Shown: piece after piece, positions 31,555 to 41,652 of the stretch
Layout of the letters: every line of letters starts with the position of its first letter
Position numbering within the stretch: the first letter of the stretch is position 1
Source: CAIUGU01 sp040080215
GTDB lineage: Bacteria > Pseudomonadota > Gammaproteobacteria > Steroidobacterales > Steroidobacteraceae
Length of the DNA stretch: 64,000 nucleotides
Reading direction: 5' to 3'
Assembly (NCBI GenBank): GCA_040080215.1
Contig: JBEBIT010000004.1
Span: 1 to 64,000 of the forward strand
Notes under the pieces: model-generated
Seen by the model: only the letters and a program-made list of their open reading frames with translations
Database searches by the model: none
What the model was told of the DNA's origin: nothing
Made by a program: the position numbers and the translations under genes

Positions 31555-33059
31555 AGCAGGCCACCTTTGAGCAGCAGCTGCGCGGTGAAGCGCACACCGA
31601 ATCCGGTGAAGTCGCTCGGGATATGGGCGAGGCCGCCGCGGTGGTTGCTCGCGGCGAGGTCGACATGGATCCACGGAGTCTTGTCGGGGACGAAGTGGCT
31701 CAGGAATCGCGCTGCCAGGATGTGGTCGCCCTTGCCGTCCATCGAACACTGCAGGATGTCTGCGACCGGCGTGTCGAGATCGCTGTCGTAGTCCTCGTCC
31801 ATCGGGAAGTTCCAGACGCGCTCGCCGCTTTCCCGGCCGGCCTTCTCAAGCATCGGGTGCCAGTCGGGTCGGTTCGTGAAGACACCGCTGTAGCGTTCGG
31901 TGAGCGCCATGATGCAGGCGCCGGTCAGCGTCGCGAAGTCGATGATCACGGCGGGATCCTGCCTTGCGGCCAGCGCGAGGGTATCGGCGAGCACCATGCG
32001 TCCCTCGGCATCGCTGTGGACGACCTGGATCGTCTTGCCGTTGACGGCAGTGACGATCTCCTGCGGACGGTAGGCATTCGGGCCGATCTGGTTTTCGGTG
32101 AGCGCGAGCCAGCAGTCGATCTCGTATGGCACCTTCATCTGCGTCATCGCGAGCAGCGTGCCGACCGCGACGGCACTGCCTTGCATGTCCTCGTGCATCG
32201 AGTACATGCTCTTGTGCGGCTTGAGGTTGATGCCGCCGGTATCGAAACAGATGCCCTTGCCGACCAGCGCGAAACGACCGCGCGCGCGTACCTTGGGGCG
32301 ATACGTCAGGCGCACGATGCCGGCACCACGATGCGGGTTGCTTCGCGACACCGCGAGGAACGCGCCGGCACCGAGCCGCTTGAGGCGGGCCTCGTCCAGG
32401 AACTCGAAGTGCCAGCCCTGGGTGCCGGCCAGCGTCTTCAGTGCCTTGCGGTAATTGATGCAATCGAGCACGTCGGGCGGGAGCGTCGTGAGCCAGCGGG
32501 CGAGGTGATTGCCGGCATTACAGGCTTCGGCCGTCTTCAGGTCGACCGGTGTGCCTGCGTGCAGCAGCGTGATCGCGACCGCAGGCGGCGGCGGACTGCG
32601 CTTCGACTTGAAGTGGGGCAGCGGCGCAAGGCCTGCGAGCGTGGCGGACAACAGCGCTTCAAGCGGCGCGACGGCTGCAGCCGGGGAGTACCCCAGTGTC
32701 GCGATCACGATGCGGCGGGGCCGGTCGTCCGCGATGCTCTTCCACAGTTTGCCCGCGAGACTCAAGGTAGCAAAGGGACTCGCGTCGTCCTTCAGAATTC
32801 CAATCGACACCACTGCGTGGGTCTTGCCCGGAACGCGGGTCGAGAGCTGCCCGACCGGGCCGCGTTTGCGGGCCGCTGCATACAGGTCGTGCCACAGCGC
32901 CGCGTGCGGCAGCTCCTTCAGCGACTGCTCCGCAGTCGCCGGGTTGCAGATCAGCAGAACGGCGTCGTTGGTCTCAAACAGTGCAAGCGACAACCGGGTG
33001 CTGCGGCGCTGCGCGAGGCTGGTGCGAGGGGCGACGGGGAGAATCTGGCTCGTTGGCAT
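31551..33059 (-). CDS. M17 leucyl aminopeptidase family protein
   Basis: 502 residues from ATG 33059. The metal-binding core is VGKGICFDTGGINLK, HEDMQGSA and SDAEGRMVLAD. The usual NTDAEGR has become HSDAEGR, which keeps the acidic ligand. It probably removes N-terminal residues from peptides in the cytoplasm. The N-terminal 200 residues are diverged from PepA. Upstream is a 252-bp gap to aceE, which is divergent. ATG 33089 would add ten residues. Confidence 0.88.
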   Translation of the reverse strand: MPTSQILPVAPRTSLAQRRSTRLSLALFETNDAVLLICNPATAEQSLKELPHAALWHDLYAAARKRGPVGQLSTRVPGKTHAVVSIGILKDDASPFATLSLAGKLWKSIADDRPRRIVIATLGYSPAAAVAPLEALLSATLAGLAPLPHFKSKRSPPPPAVAITLLHAGTPVDLKTAEACNAGNHLARWLTTLPPDVLDCINYRKALKTLAGTQGWHFEFLDEARLKRLGAGAFLAVSRSNPHRGAGIVRLTYRPKVRARGRFALVGKGICFDTGGINLKPHKSMYSMHEDMQGSAVAVGTLLAMTQMKVPYEIDCWLALTENQIGPNAYRPQEIVTAVNGKTIQVVHSDAEGRMVLADTLALAARQDPAVIIDFATLTGACIMALTERYSGVFTNRPDWHPMLEKAGRESGERVWNFPMDEDYDSDLDTPVADILQCSMDGKGDHILAARFLSHFVPDKTPWIHVDLAASNHRGGLAHIPSDFTGFGVRFTAQLLLKGGLL

Positions 33060-33311
33060 GGCTTGGCTTGACCGGAAAATTCCAAACACCGATCATGCGC
33101 GGGCCCGCTCTGATCGCGTATCCCGGCCGCTTCAGTTGAGTGCCGGATTGTCAAGAAAATCCTTGAGATACCGATACCAGAGGGGCGTCCGGCATTGGGT
33201 TGCGATCGTAGCAGGTGGCCCCTGTCCATTGCACGCCGGCCGGCAGCCCGGACAAGGCCGCAGGACGACGAGCCCGCAGCGATTCGAAGGTTCGATTCAG
33301 AGGTTTCCTTA

Positions 33312-35978
33312 ATGGATCATGGTTCCCCGATGGACGATCTCGATCCCCTCGAGACCCAGGAATGGCTCGAATCAATCGACTCGGTATTGAAGGCCCACGG
33401 TCCCGAGCGGGCCCATTTCCTGCTCGAAAGGCTGACGGACCACACCCGTCGCTCGGGCGGGTACCTGCCCTTCAAGCCGAACACCGCGTACGTCAACACG
33501 ATCAGCGTGGGTCAGGAACAGTCCTACCCCGGCAACCGTGCGATCGAGCGCAAGCTGGAGGCGTACATCCGCTGGAATGCCACCGCGATGGTGGTGCAAG
33601 CCAATCGCGAAAGCTCCGAACTCGGTGGCCATATCGCGACTTACGCCTCGGCTGCCACCCTTTATGAAGTCGGCTTCAATCACTTCTGGCGCGCACCGTC
33701 CGCCGACCACCCGGGCGACATGGTGTTCGTCCAGGGTCACGCGTCCCCCGGCGTGTACTCGCGCGCCTTCATGGAAGGGCGGCTGAGCGAAGATCACCTG
33801 CGGCACTTCCGCCGCGAAGTGCAGAGCCCGAACGGGCTGTCCTCGTACCCGCATCCCTGGCTGATGCCGGACTTCTGGCAGTTCCCGACCGTGTCGATGG
33901 GCCTGGGTCCCATGATGGCGATCTACCAGGCTCGCTTCCAGCGCTACCTCGAACACCGCGGCATCGTGCCGCAGACGGACCGCAAGGTCTGGGCGTTCCT
34001 CGGCGACGGCGAGATGGACGAGCCCGAGTCGATGGGCGCGATCACGATGCCCGTGCGCGAGAAGCTCGACAACCTCGTGTTCGTCATCAACTGCAACCTG
34101 CAGCGCCTCGACGGTCCGGTGCGCGGCAACGGCAAGATCATCCAGGAACTCGAAGCCGCGTTCATGGGCGCCGGCTGGAATGTCGTCAAGGTGCTGTGGG
34201 GTTCCCGCTGGGATCCGCTGCTGGCCCGCGACACCAAGGGCCTGCTCCGCCGCGTGATGGAGGAATGCGTCGACGGCGAGTACCAGAACTTCAAGGCCAA
34301 GGGTGGCGCGTATACGCGTGAGCACTTCTTCGGCAAGTATCCCGAACTCAAGGAGATGGTCGCCAACATGTCCGACGAGGACATCTGGCGCCTGAACCGC
34401 GGCGGCCACGACTACCAGAAGGTGTACAACGCCTATCTCTCCGCCACGCGCAACAACGGCAAGCCCACCGTCATCCTCGCGAAGACGGTCAAGGGCTTCA
34501 TGATGGGCCACTCCATCGAGAGCGTGAACCCGACACATCAACAGAAGAAGCTCGACGACGAGGCGCTGAAGGAATTCCGCGACCGGATCGGCCTCAAGAT
34601 TTCCGACGAGGAATTGAAGAGCGCGCCGTTCCTGCGGCTGCCGGAAGACAGCGAGGAAATGCAGTACCTGCATGCGCGTCGCAAGGCGCTCGGCGGTTAC
34701 CTGCCGCAGCGCCGGTCGAAGGCCGCGCCGCTGGTCGTGCCGGAGTTGTCGGCATTCCAGGCGCTGGTGGACGGCACGGGTGACCGGCCCATCTCGACGA
34801 CCATGGCGCTGGTGCGCATCCTGCAGGTCCTGCTCAAGGACAAGAACATCGGCCCGAACATCGTGCCGATCGTCCCGGACGAAGCACGCACCTTCGGCAT
34901 GGAAGGCCTGTTCCGCCAGATCGGCATCTACTCTTCGGTCGGCCAGCTGTATACGCCGCAGGACGCGGACCAGCTGATGTACTACCGCGAGGACAAGAAA
35001 GGCCAGATCCTGGAAGAGGGCATCAACGAAGGCGGTGCCATGAGCTCGTGGATCGCGGCCGGTACCGCGTACTCGAACCACGGCATCAGCATGATCCCGT
35101 TCTACATCTACTACTCGATGTTCGGATTCCAGCGCGTGGGCGACTTCATCTGGGCCGCCGCGGACATGCAGTCGCGAGGCTTCCTCGTCGGCGGCACTGC
35201 CGGTCGCACGACGCTTGCCGGCGAAGGCCTGCAGCACCAGGACGGCCACAGCCTGCTGGCGTCGAGCACGATCCCCAACTGCGTGGCCTACGATCCGACG
35301 TACGCCTACGAACTCGCGGTCATCGTGCAGGACGGCCTGCGTCGCATGTATGCCGAGCAGGAAAACATCTTCTATTACATCGCGTGCATGAACGAGAACT
35401 ACACGCACCCGGCCATGCCGGCGGGGGCAGAAGCCGGGATCCTGAAGGGCATGTACCTGCTGCAGACCGGCGGTCGCGGCAAGGTGCGCGTGAACCTGAT
35501 GGGCGCTGGAACGATCCTGCGCGAAGTGCTGGCTGCCGCCGAGATCCTGCAGAAGGACTACGACATCCCGGCGGACGTATTCAGCGCGCCGAGCTTCACC
35601 GAGCTGCGTCGCGAGGCACTGGACGTCGAGCGCAGCAACCTGCTGCATCCGGAAGCGCCACCGAAGCCGACGTATGTGCAGACCTGCCTTGGGCCTCGCA
35701 CGGGTCCGTTCATTGCGGCCAGCGATTACATGAAGATCGTGCCTGACCAGATCCGCCAGTGGGTGCCCGGCCGCTACGTCGTGCTCGGCACGGATGGTTT
35801 TGGTCGCAGCGACACCCGGGCGGCACTCCGGCAGCACTTCGAAGTCAACCGCTACTGGATCGTGCTGGCCTCCCTCAAGGCACTGGCCGATGACGGCAAG
35901 CTGGACATGGCGACGGTGACGAGCTGCATGCAGAAATACAGCCTCGATCCCGCCAAGCCCAACCCGGTGACGGAATAG
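33312..35978 (+). CDS. aceE: Pyruvate dehydrogenase E1 component, homodimeric type
   Basis: 888 residues, normal for E. coli-type AceE (887). It decarboxylates pyruvate with thiamine diphosphate and reductively acetylates the E2 lipoyl arm. GDGEMDEPES and NCNLQRLDGPVRGNGK hold the ThDP/Mg motif, and QHQDGHSLL the C-terminal catalytic histidine region. ATG 33312 is chosen with GAGG at 8 bases. The in-frame upstream part is unlike AceE. It is followed by aceF after 3 bases. A long opposite-strand frame here is a shadow. Confidence 0.97.
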   Translation: MDHGSPMDDLDPLETQEWLESIDSVLKAHGPERAHFLLERLTDHTRRSGGYLPFKPNTAYVNTISVGQEQSYPGNRAIERKLEAYIRWNATAMVVQANRESSELGGHIATYASAATLYEVGFNHFWRAPSADHPGDMVFVQGHASPGVYSRAFMEGRLSEDHLRHFRREVQSPNGLSSYPHPWLMPDFWQFPTVSMGLGPMMAIYQARFQRYLEHRGIVPQTDRKVWAFLGDGEMDEPESMGAITMPVREKLDNLVFVINCNLQRLDGPVRGNGKIIQELEAAFMGAGWNVVKVLWGSRWDPLLARDTKGLLRRVMEECVDGEYQNFKAKGGAYTREHFFGKYPELKEMVANMSDEDIWRLNRGGHDYQKVYNAYLSATRNNGKPTVILAKTVKGFMMGHSIESVNPTHQQKKLDDEALKEFRDRIGLKISDEELKSAPFLRLPEDSEEMQYLHARRKALGGYLPQRRSKAAPLVVPELSAFQALVDGTGDRPISTTMALVRILQVLLKDKNIGPNIVPIVPDEARTFGMEGLFRQIGIYSSVGQLYTPQDADQLMYYREDKKGQILEEGINEGGAMSSWIAAGTAYSNHGISMIPFYIYYSMFGFQRVGDFIWAAADMQSRGFLVGGTAGRTTLAGEGLQHQDGHSLLASSTIPNCVAYDPTYAYELAVIVQDGLRRMYAEQENIFYYIACMNENYTHPAMPAGAEAGILKGMYLLQTGGRGKVRVNLMGAGTILREVLAAAEILQKDYDIPADVFSAPSFTELRREALDVERSNLLHPEAPPKPTYVQTCLGPRTGPFIAASDYMKIVPDQIRQWVPGRYVVLGTDGFGRSDTRAALRQHFEVNRYWIVLASLKALADDGKLDMATVTSCMQKYSLDPAKPNPVTE

Positions 35979-35981
35979 GCC

Positions 35982-37604
35982 ATGACCCAGATTCTCGTAC
36001 CCGACATTGGCGACTTTCATGACGTCGAAGTCATCGACGTCCTCGTGAAGGTCGGCGACACCGTGGCCGTCGAGACGCCGCTCGTCACGCTCGAAACCGA
36101 CAAGGCCACGATGGATGTGCCATCGAATGCCGCAGGCGTCGTGCAGAGCCTCGCCGTCAAGAAGGGCGACCGCGTGTCGAAGGGCAGCATCGTCGTTACG
36201 CTCGCAGCGGCGGCCAGCGCTGCGGCAGCGGCACCCGTTGCTGCCGCACCCAAGGCACCGCCCGTTTCGCAGGCGCCCGCAACAGCAACGGCTGCACCCA
36301 TCGCAGCGCCCGCTGCCGCGCAAGTAGTGTCGGTCGTTGTCCCCGACATCGGCGATTTCCACGATGTCGAAGTCATCGACGTGCTTGTGAAGGCCGGCGA
36401 TGCAGTTGCTGTTGATACGCCCCTCGTGTCGCTCGAGACCGAGAAGGCCACGATGGACGTTCCGTCGAGCGCGGCAGGCGTCGTGCAAAGCGTGGCGATC
36501 AAGAAAGGCGACCGCGTCTCGAAGGGCAGCGTCGTCGTGACGGTGCTCGGGACGGTTGTCGCGGCGAAGAGTGCGCCGGCCCCGGTCGCACCGGCTGCTG
36601 CGGCGAAGCCTGCTGCTCCCGTTCCGGCTCCGGTTGCCGCACCTGTTGCGGTGACGCAGCCGGTTGCGCCGCGTGCCATCGACGAAGCGGGATTCGCAAA
36701 GGCTTATGCCGGTCCCTCGGTTCGCAGGTTAGCCCGCGAACTCGGTGTCGACCTCGGTCGCGTGAAAGGCACGGCCGTCAAGGGACGCATCAGCCACGAA
36801 GACGTCAAGGCCTGGGTCAAGCAGGCGCTGACAAGCGGCGTCGGTCAACCTGCCGCGCCTGCGTTGCCGGCAGTGCCCGTTGTCGATTTCGCCAAATTCG
36901 GTCCGGTGGACGTGAAGCCGCTCGGCCGCATCCAGAAGATCTCGGGTGCACGGTTGCATGCGAGCTGGGTCAATGTCCCGCACGTCACGCAGTATGAAGA
37001 AGCAGACATCACCGATCTCGAAGCCGAGCGGGCGAAGCTCAAGGACGCGGCTGCGAAGACCGGCGTCAAGCTGACGCCGCTGGCATTCATCCTGCGCGCG
37101 TCGGCGCTGGCGTTGAAGGAGTTCCCGCTGTTCAATGCGTCGCTGGACGCCAGCGGCCAGAACCTCGTCTTCAAGCAGTACATCCATCTCGGCTTCGCGG
37201 CGGACACGCCGAATGGCCTCGTGGTGCCGGTGATCCGCGATGCGGACCGCAAGGATGTCTATGACCTCGCGCGCGAGCTGGCTTCCCTGTCGGAGAAGGC
37301 GCGTGCGGGCAAGCTGTCGGGCGCGGAGATGCAAGGCGGCACGTTTACCGTGTCGAGCTTGGGGGGCATCGGCGGCACGGCATTCACGCCGATCATCAAC
37401 GCACCCGAAGTCGCGATCCTCGGTGTCTCCAGGTCGTCGATGAAGCCGCTGTACCGCGATGGCCAGTTCGTGCCGCGCCTGATGCTGCCACTGTCGCTGT
37501 CCTATGATCATCGGGTGGTTGACGGCGCTGCGGGCGCGCGTTTTGCCGCATTCCTGGCTCAGCGCCTCGCTGACGTGAAGTCCCTTCTGGAAGCAGTCCC
37601 TTGA
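35982..37604 (+). CDS. aceF: Dihydrolipoamide acetyltransferase (E2 of pyruvate dehydrogenase)
   Basis: 540 residues. Two lipoyl domains (about 1-75 and 117-190) with lipoyl lysines in LETDKATMDV and LETEKATMDV are joined by Ala/Pro-rich linkers. The peripheral subunit-binding domain is near 245-285 (GPSVRRLARELGVDL). The catalytic domain ends with SLSYDHRVVDGA. It takes the acetyl group to CoA. E. coli AceF has three lipoyl domains. Here the third sits on LpdA. The stop overlaps the lpdA TTG start. Confidence 0.97.
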   Translation: MTQILVPDIGDFHDVEVIDVLVKVGDTVAVETPLVTLETDKATMDVPSNAAGVVQSLAVKKGDRVSKGSIVVTLAAAASAAAAAPVAAAPKAPPVSQAPATATAAPIAAPAAAQVVSVVVPDIGDFHDVEVIDVLVKAGDAVAVDTPLVSLETEKATMDVPSSAAGVVQSVAIKKGDRVSKGSVVVTVLGTVVAAKSAPAPVAPAAAAKPAAPVPAPVAAPVAVTQPVAPRAIDEAGFAKAYAGPSVRRLARELGVDLGRVKGTAVKGRISHEDVKAWVKQALTSGVGQPAAPALPAVPVVDFAKFGPVDVKPLGRIQKISGARLHASWVNVPHVTQYEEADITDLEAERAKLKDAAAKTGVKLTPLAFILRASALALKEFPLFNASLDASGQNLVFKQYIHLGFAADTPNGLVVPVIRDADRKDVYDLARELASLSEKARAGKLSGAEMQGGTFTVSSLGGIGGTAFTPIINAPEVAILGVSRSSMKPLYRDGQFVPRLMLPLSLSYDHRVVDGAAGARFAAFLAQRLADVKSLLEAVP

Positions 37605-39319
37605 CCAACGTTGTCGTTCCCGACATTGGCGACTTCAAGGATGTCGAAGTCATCGACGTCCTCGTGAAAGTGGGCGATACCGTCGCTGCCGAAACCCCGC
37701 TCGTCACGCTCGAAACCGACAAGGCCACGATGGACGTGCCGTCGCCGGCTGCCGGCATCGTCAAGTCGCTGGCGGTGAAGAAGGGTGACAGGGTTTCGAA
37801 GGGCAGTGCGGTGCTCACCCTTGAAGCCGCGTCCGCCGTCGCTCCGCCCGCTGCGCAGCCTGTGGCCACGCCGGCTCCCGCCGCACCGGTGGCTGCGGTA
37901 CCCGTCCCTTCCTCATTTGACTACCAGGTGGTCGTGCTCGGTGCCGGTCCCGGCGGCTATACCGCCGCGTTCCGCGCTGCCGATCTAGGGCTCAAAGTCG
38001 CGTTGGTCGAACGCTGGCCGACGCTCGGTGGCGTGTGCCTCAACGTGGGCTGCATTCCGTCGAAAGCACTGCTGCATGCCGCGCGCGTCATCGAGGAAGC
38101 CGAATCGATGGCCCCGTTCGGCATCACGTTCGGACATCCGACGATCGACGCCGGCAAGCTGCGTGACTGGAAGAACAAGGTCATCGGCAAACTGACGGGC
38201 GGTCTCGCCGGCCTCGCGAAGCAACGCAAGGTCGACGTCATTCGCGGTGTCGGCAAGTTCGTGTCGCCCCATGAGTTGTCGGTGACCGCAGAGGGTGCTG
38301 AAGCCCGCCGTGTGACTTTCGCCAACTGCATCATCGCGGCCGGCTCCGAGTCGGTGAGGTTGCCGGGCGTGCCGGACGATCCACGCATCATCGATTCGAC
38401 CGGTGCGCTCGAACTCGACCTGCCGAAGCGGATGCTCGTGATCGGCGGCGGCATCATCGGCCTCGAGATGGCTACCGTGTACGACGCGCTTGGCGTGAAG
38501 GTGAGCGTCGTCGAACTGACCGACGGCCTGATGCCTGGCTGCGATCGTGACCTCGTGAAGCCGCTCGAGAAGCGCATTGCCAGGCGCTACGAGAAGATCA
38601 TGGTGCGGACCAAGGTCTCGAAAGTCGAGGCGCTGCCCGAGGGCATCCGCGTCACTTTCGAAGGCGAGCAGGCGATTCCGCCTGAAGTGTATGAAAAGGT
38701 GCTGGTGGCGGTCGGCCGCTCACCGAACGGTCGGCGCATCGATGCGGACAAGGCTGGCGTCACGGTCAACGAGCGCGGCTTCATTCCCGTCGACAACCAG
38801 ATGCGCACGAACGTGCCGCACATCTTCGCGATCGGCGACATCGTCGGCCAGCCCATGCTCGCCCACAAGGCCACGCATGAAGGCAAGCTGGCGGCGGAAG
38901 TCGCGTATGGCGAAAAGCACTACTTCGACGCACGCGTGATCCCCTCCGTTGCATACACCGATCCCGAAGTGGCCTGGGTGGGCCTGACGGAGACCGATGC
39001 CAAGGCCAAGGGCATCCCCTACGAGAAGGCGCAGTTCCCCTGGGCAGCGAGTGGCCGGTCGCTCGCGCTCAACCGCGACGAAGGCATCACGAAGCTGCTG
39101 TTCGATCCCGCCACGCACCGGGTGATCGGTGGCGGCATCGTCGGGACCGGGGCAGGCGACCTGATTTCGGAAGTGGCGCTCGCCATCGAGATGGGCTGCG
39201 ACGCCGGCGATATCGGCGGGACGATCCACCCGCACCCGACGCTGTCCGAAACCGTGGCGTTCTCTGCGGAAGCCTTCGAAGGCACGCTGACGGACCTCTA
39301 CATCCCGAAGAAGAAGTAG
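37601..39319 (+). CDS. lpdA: Dihydrolipoamide dehydrogenase with N-terminal lipoyl domain (E3)
   Basis: 572 residues from a TTG start at 37601 that overlaps the aceF stop (TTGA). Residues 1-75 form a lipoyl domain (LETDKATMDV). An Ala/Pro linker leads to VVLGAGPGGYTAAF (FAD), the redox disulfide GGVCLNVGCIPSK, the NAD segment VIGGGIIGLEMATVYDALG and the catalytic HPHPTLSE. It reoxidises dihydrolipoamide. Lipoyl-E3 fusions are known in several proteobacteria. The lipoyl domain is closer to AceF lipoyl 1 than AceF lipoyl 1 is to lipoyl 2. Confidence 0.97.
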   Translation: MTNVVVPDIGDFKDVEVIDVLVKVGDTVAAETPLVTLETDKATMDVPSPAAGIVKSLAVKKGDRVSKGSAVLTLEAASAVAPPAAQPVATPAPAAPVAAVPVPSSFDYQVVVLGAGPGGYTAAFRAADLGLKVALVERWPTLGGVCLNVGCIPSKALLHAARVIEEAESMAPFGITFGHPTIDAGKLRDWKNKVIGKLTGGLAGLAKQRKVDVIRGVGKFVSPHELSVTAEGAEARRVTFANCIIAAGSESVRLPGVPDDPRIIDSTGALELDLPKRMLVIGGGIIGLEMATVYDALGVKVSVVELTDGLMPGCDRDLVKPLEKRIARRYEKIMVRTKVSKVEALPEGIRVTFEGEQAIPPEVYEKVLVAVGRSPNGRRIDADKAGVTVNERGFIPVDNQMRTNVPHIFAIGDIVGQPMLAHKATHEGKLAAEVAYGEKHYFDARVIPSVAYTDPEVAWVGLTETDAKAKGIPYEKAQFPWAASGRSLALNRDEGITKLLFDPATHRVIGGGIVGTGAGDLISEVALAIEMGCDAGDIGGTIHPHPTLSETVAFSAEAFEGTLTDLYIPKKK

Positions 39320-39350
39320 GGAAGGGCGGCCGAGCAAGGCCGTGGAGGGG

Positions 39351-39380
39351 GCCTGATTTCCGGGTAAACCGGGGTCAGGC
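39351..39380 (+). terminator. Hairpin after lpdA
   Basis: GCCTGA..TTCCGG pairs with CCGGGG-TCAGGC with G-T pairs and one bulge. It has no T run. It probably ends or stabilises the aceEF-lpdA transcript. Its GGGTCAGG arm resembles intergenic palindromes dispersed in many proteobacteria. Confidence 0.45.
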
Positions 39381-39510
39381 GGTGTCGTTGCTGCCCCGAA
39401 AGCCCCCAAACCCAAGCGCTGCAACGCAAAAACGGCTAGAATCCGGCCCCTCCCAAGGACCCCCGATTCCTCCGGCGTCCCGGTTCATACGTCTTCTAAG
39501 GTACTGCCCC

Positions 39511-41652
39511 ATGTCCACTGAGTCCGCCGCGGTCGATGCCGCGCCGATTACGTTTCGCGATCTGGCCTTAAGCGCTCCGGTGCTCAAGGCACTGGAGGAC
39601 GTGGGATACGAGTCGCCATCGCCCATCCAGGCCGAGACGATTCCTTACCTGCTCGCGGGTCGGGACCTGGTAGGCCAGGCGCAGACCGGCACCGGCAAGA
39701 CCGCCGCGTTCGCGTTGCCCATCCTGTCGCAACTGAATCCCGCGACCAACGGAGTGCAGACGCTGGTGCTCGCGCCAACCCGCGAACTCGCGATCCAGGT
39801 CGCCGAAGCATTCCAGAAATACGCGAAGCACATGCCCGGTTTCCACGTGCTGCCGATCTACGGCGGCCAGAGCTACGAGCCGCAGCTCGCGAGCCTGCGC
39901 CGTGGCGTTCACGTCGTCGTCGGCACGCCCGGTCGCGTCATGGACCACATGAAGCGGGGCACGCTGAAGCTCGACAACCTGCGTTACCTCGTCCTCGACG
40001 AAGCCGACGAGATGCTGCGCATGGGATTCATCGACGACGTGGACTGGATCCTCGGGCAGACGCCGCCGAACCGCCAGGTCGCGCTGTTCTCGGCCACGAT
40101 GCCGGCGCCGATCCGCAAGATCGCGCAGCGCCACCTGAAGTCGCCTGCCGAAGTCACGATCCGCAGCAAGACGAGCACGGCCACCAACATCCGCCAGCGA
40201 TACTTCCTGCTGGGCGGCATGACCAAGCTCGACGCGCTGACCCGCATCCTCGAGGCCGAGCCATTCGACGGCATGCTCGTTTTCGCGCGGACGAAACAGT
40301 CCACCGCCGAGCTGGCGGAACGACTGGAGGCCCGCGGCTATGCGGCTGCGGCCTTGAACGGCGACATTCCGCAGAACATGCGCGAACGCACCGTGCAGCG
40401 TCTCAAGTCCGGCCAGCTCGATATCGTAGTCGCGACCGATGTCGCCGCGCGCGGACTCGACGTTGACCGCATCAGCCACGTCGTCAACTTCGATATTCCC
40501 TACGACACCGAGAGCTACGTGCATCGCATCGGCCGTACCGGCCGTGCGGGCCGCAGCGGCGATGCCATCCTGTTCGTCACCTATCGAGAGCGGAACATGC
40601 TGCGCCTGATCGAGCGTGCCACGCGCCAGCCGATCACGCAGATGGAGCTGCCCAGCCTCGAAGCCGTCAGCGACCTGCGTATCGCGCGCTTCATGCAGAA
40701 GGTCACCGAAGCCCGCGGAGGCGAAGGCCTCGTCGATTACCAGCAGCTCGTCGAACGCTACGCGCTCGAGAACGATGTGCCCGTCCTGGAGGTCGCCGGT
40801 GCCCTGGCGAAGATGGCCCAGGGCGACAAGCCCCTGTTCCTCGAAAGCCAGCGCAGTGCCCCCCGGCGCGACGACCGTCGTGACGAACGGCGTGAAGAGC
40901 CGGTTCGTGCGCCGGCCCCGGTGCCTGCCCATGCCGCCCCGGTGCAGTTCGTGCAGCCGCATGCGGACTCGGATGAGGCCCCGCCTGCACGTGAGCCTCG
41001 GCCGGAACGCGCCGCTCGCCCCGAACGCGAGCCCCGTGCCCCCCGAGAGCACAAGCCTGCATTCGAGCGTCCCCGTCCGGTCGAGCGTGCGGAGCCGCGT
41101 GCGGTACCCCAGCCGGTGGAAGTGCGCCCGGAGTCGCGTCCGTTCCAGCGGGCAGAAGCCCGTCCGGCCTCACGGACAGAGGAGCGCGAAGAGCGTCCTA
41201 CCGAACGTCGCCGGCCGAAGCCGGGCGAGCCGCGGATGGAGACCTACCGCGTGGCCGTCGGCAAGATCCACCGGGTAAAGCCCGCGAACATCGTCGGAGC
41301 GATCATCAATGAAGCCGGCCTCGACGGCAAAATGATCGGCCACATCGACATCCAGGAAGACCACAGCCTGGTCGACCTGCCCGAGGGCATGCCGAAGGAA
41401 ATCTTCCGCGACCTGCAGAAGGTGTGGGTGGCGGGCCAGCAGCTCAAGATCACCAAGGTCGGCGGCGATCCCCGCGCGGCCGCCCCTGAAAGGGCCGTGC
41501 CGAAGCCGGAACGTCCGCTGCACACGCTCTTGCCGAGTGAGCGCCCCCTGCGCAAGCCGGGCGACAAGCCGTTCCGCAAGACCCTCGGCAAGTCGTTCGA
41601 CCGGCCTGTAGCCAAGAAGATCTTTGCCAAGAGGCCGCCCCGCAAGGATTGA
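39511..41652 (+). CDS. deaD: DEAD-box RNA helicase, CsdA/DeaD type
   Basis: 713 residues from ATG 39511, with AAGG 10 bases upstream. The helicase core has AQTGTGKT, APTRELA, DEADEMLRMGF, SATMP, ATDVAARGLD and HRIGRTGRAGR. A long Arg/Pro/Glu-rich region (about 490-600) leads to a DbpA-like RNA-binding domain (KIHRVKPANIVGAIINEAGL) and a basic tail. CsdA relatives unwind rRNA and mRNA in cold and in ribosome assembly. The 190-bp gap from lpdA holds one hairpin and no recognised cold-shock element. Confidence 0.94.
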   Translation: MSTESAAVDAAPITFRDLALSAPVLKALEDVGYESPSPIQAETIPYLLAGRDLVGQAQTGTGKTAAFALPILSQLNPATNGVQTLVLAPTRELAIQVAEAFQKYAKHMPGFHVLPIYGGQSYEPQLASLRRGVHVVVGTPGRVMDHMKRGTLKLDNLRYLVLDEADEMLRMGFIDDVDWILGQTPPNRQVALFSATMPAPIRKIAQRHLKSPAEVTIRSKTSTATNIRQRYFLLGGMTKLDALTRILEAEPFDGMLVFARTKQSTAELAERLEARGYAAAALNGDIPQNMRERTVQRLKSGQLDIVVATDVAARGLDVDRISHVVNFDIPYDTESYVHRIGRTGRAGRSGDAILFVTYRERNMLRLIERATRQPITQMELPSLEAVSDLRIARFMQKVTEARGGEGLVDYQQLVERYALENDVPVLEVAGALAKMAQGDKPLFLESQRSAPRRDDRRDERREEPVRAPAPVPAHAAPVQFVQPHADSDEAPPAREPRPERAARPEREPRAPREHKPAFERPRPVERAEPRAVPQPVEVRPESRPFQRAEARPASRTEEREERPTERRRPKPGEPRMETYRVAVGKIHRVKPANIVGAIINEAGLDGKMIGHIDIQEDHSLVDLPEGMPKEIFRDLQKVWVAGQQLKITKVGGDPRAAAPERAVPKPERPLHTLLPSERPLRKPGDKPFRKTLGKSFDRPVAKKIFAKRPPRKD

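Noticed and set aside
33372..36488. 1038-codon minus-strand frame opposite aceE and aceF
   Set aside because: The plus strand is unmistakable AceE and AceF. Codon bias in GC-rich DNA opens the antisense frame. It has low-complexity His/Arg content and no motif.
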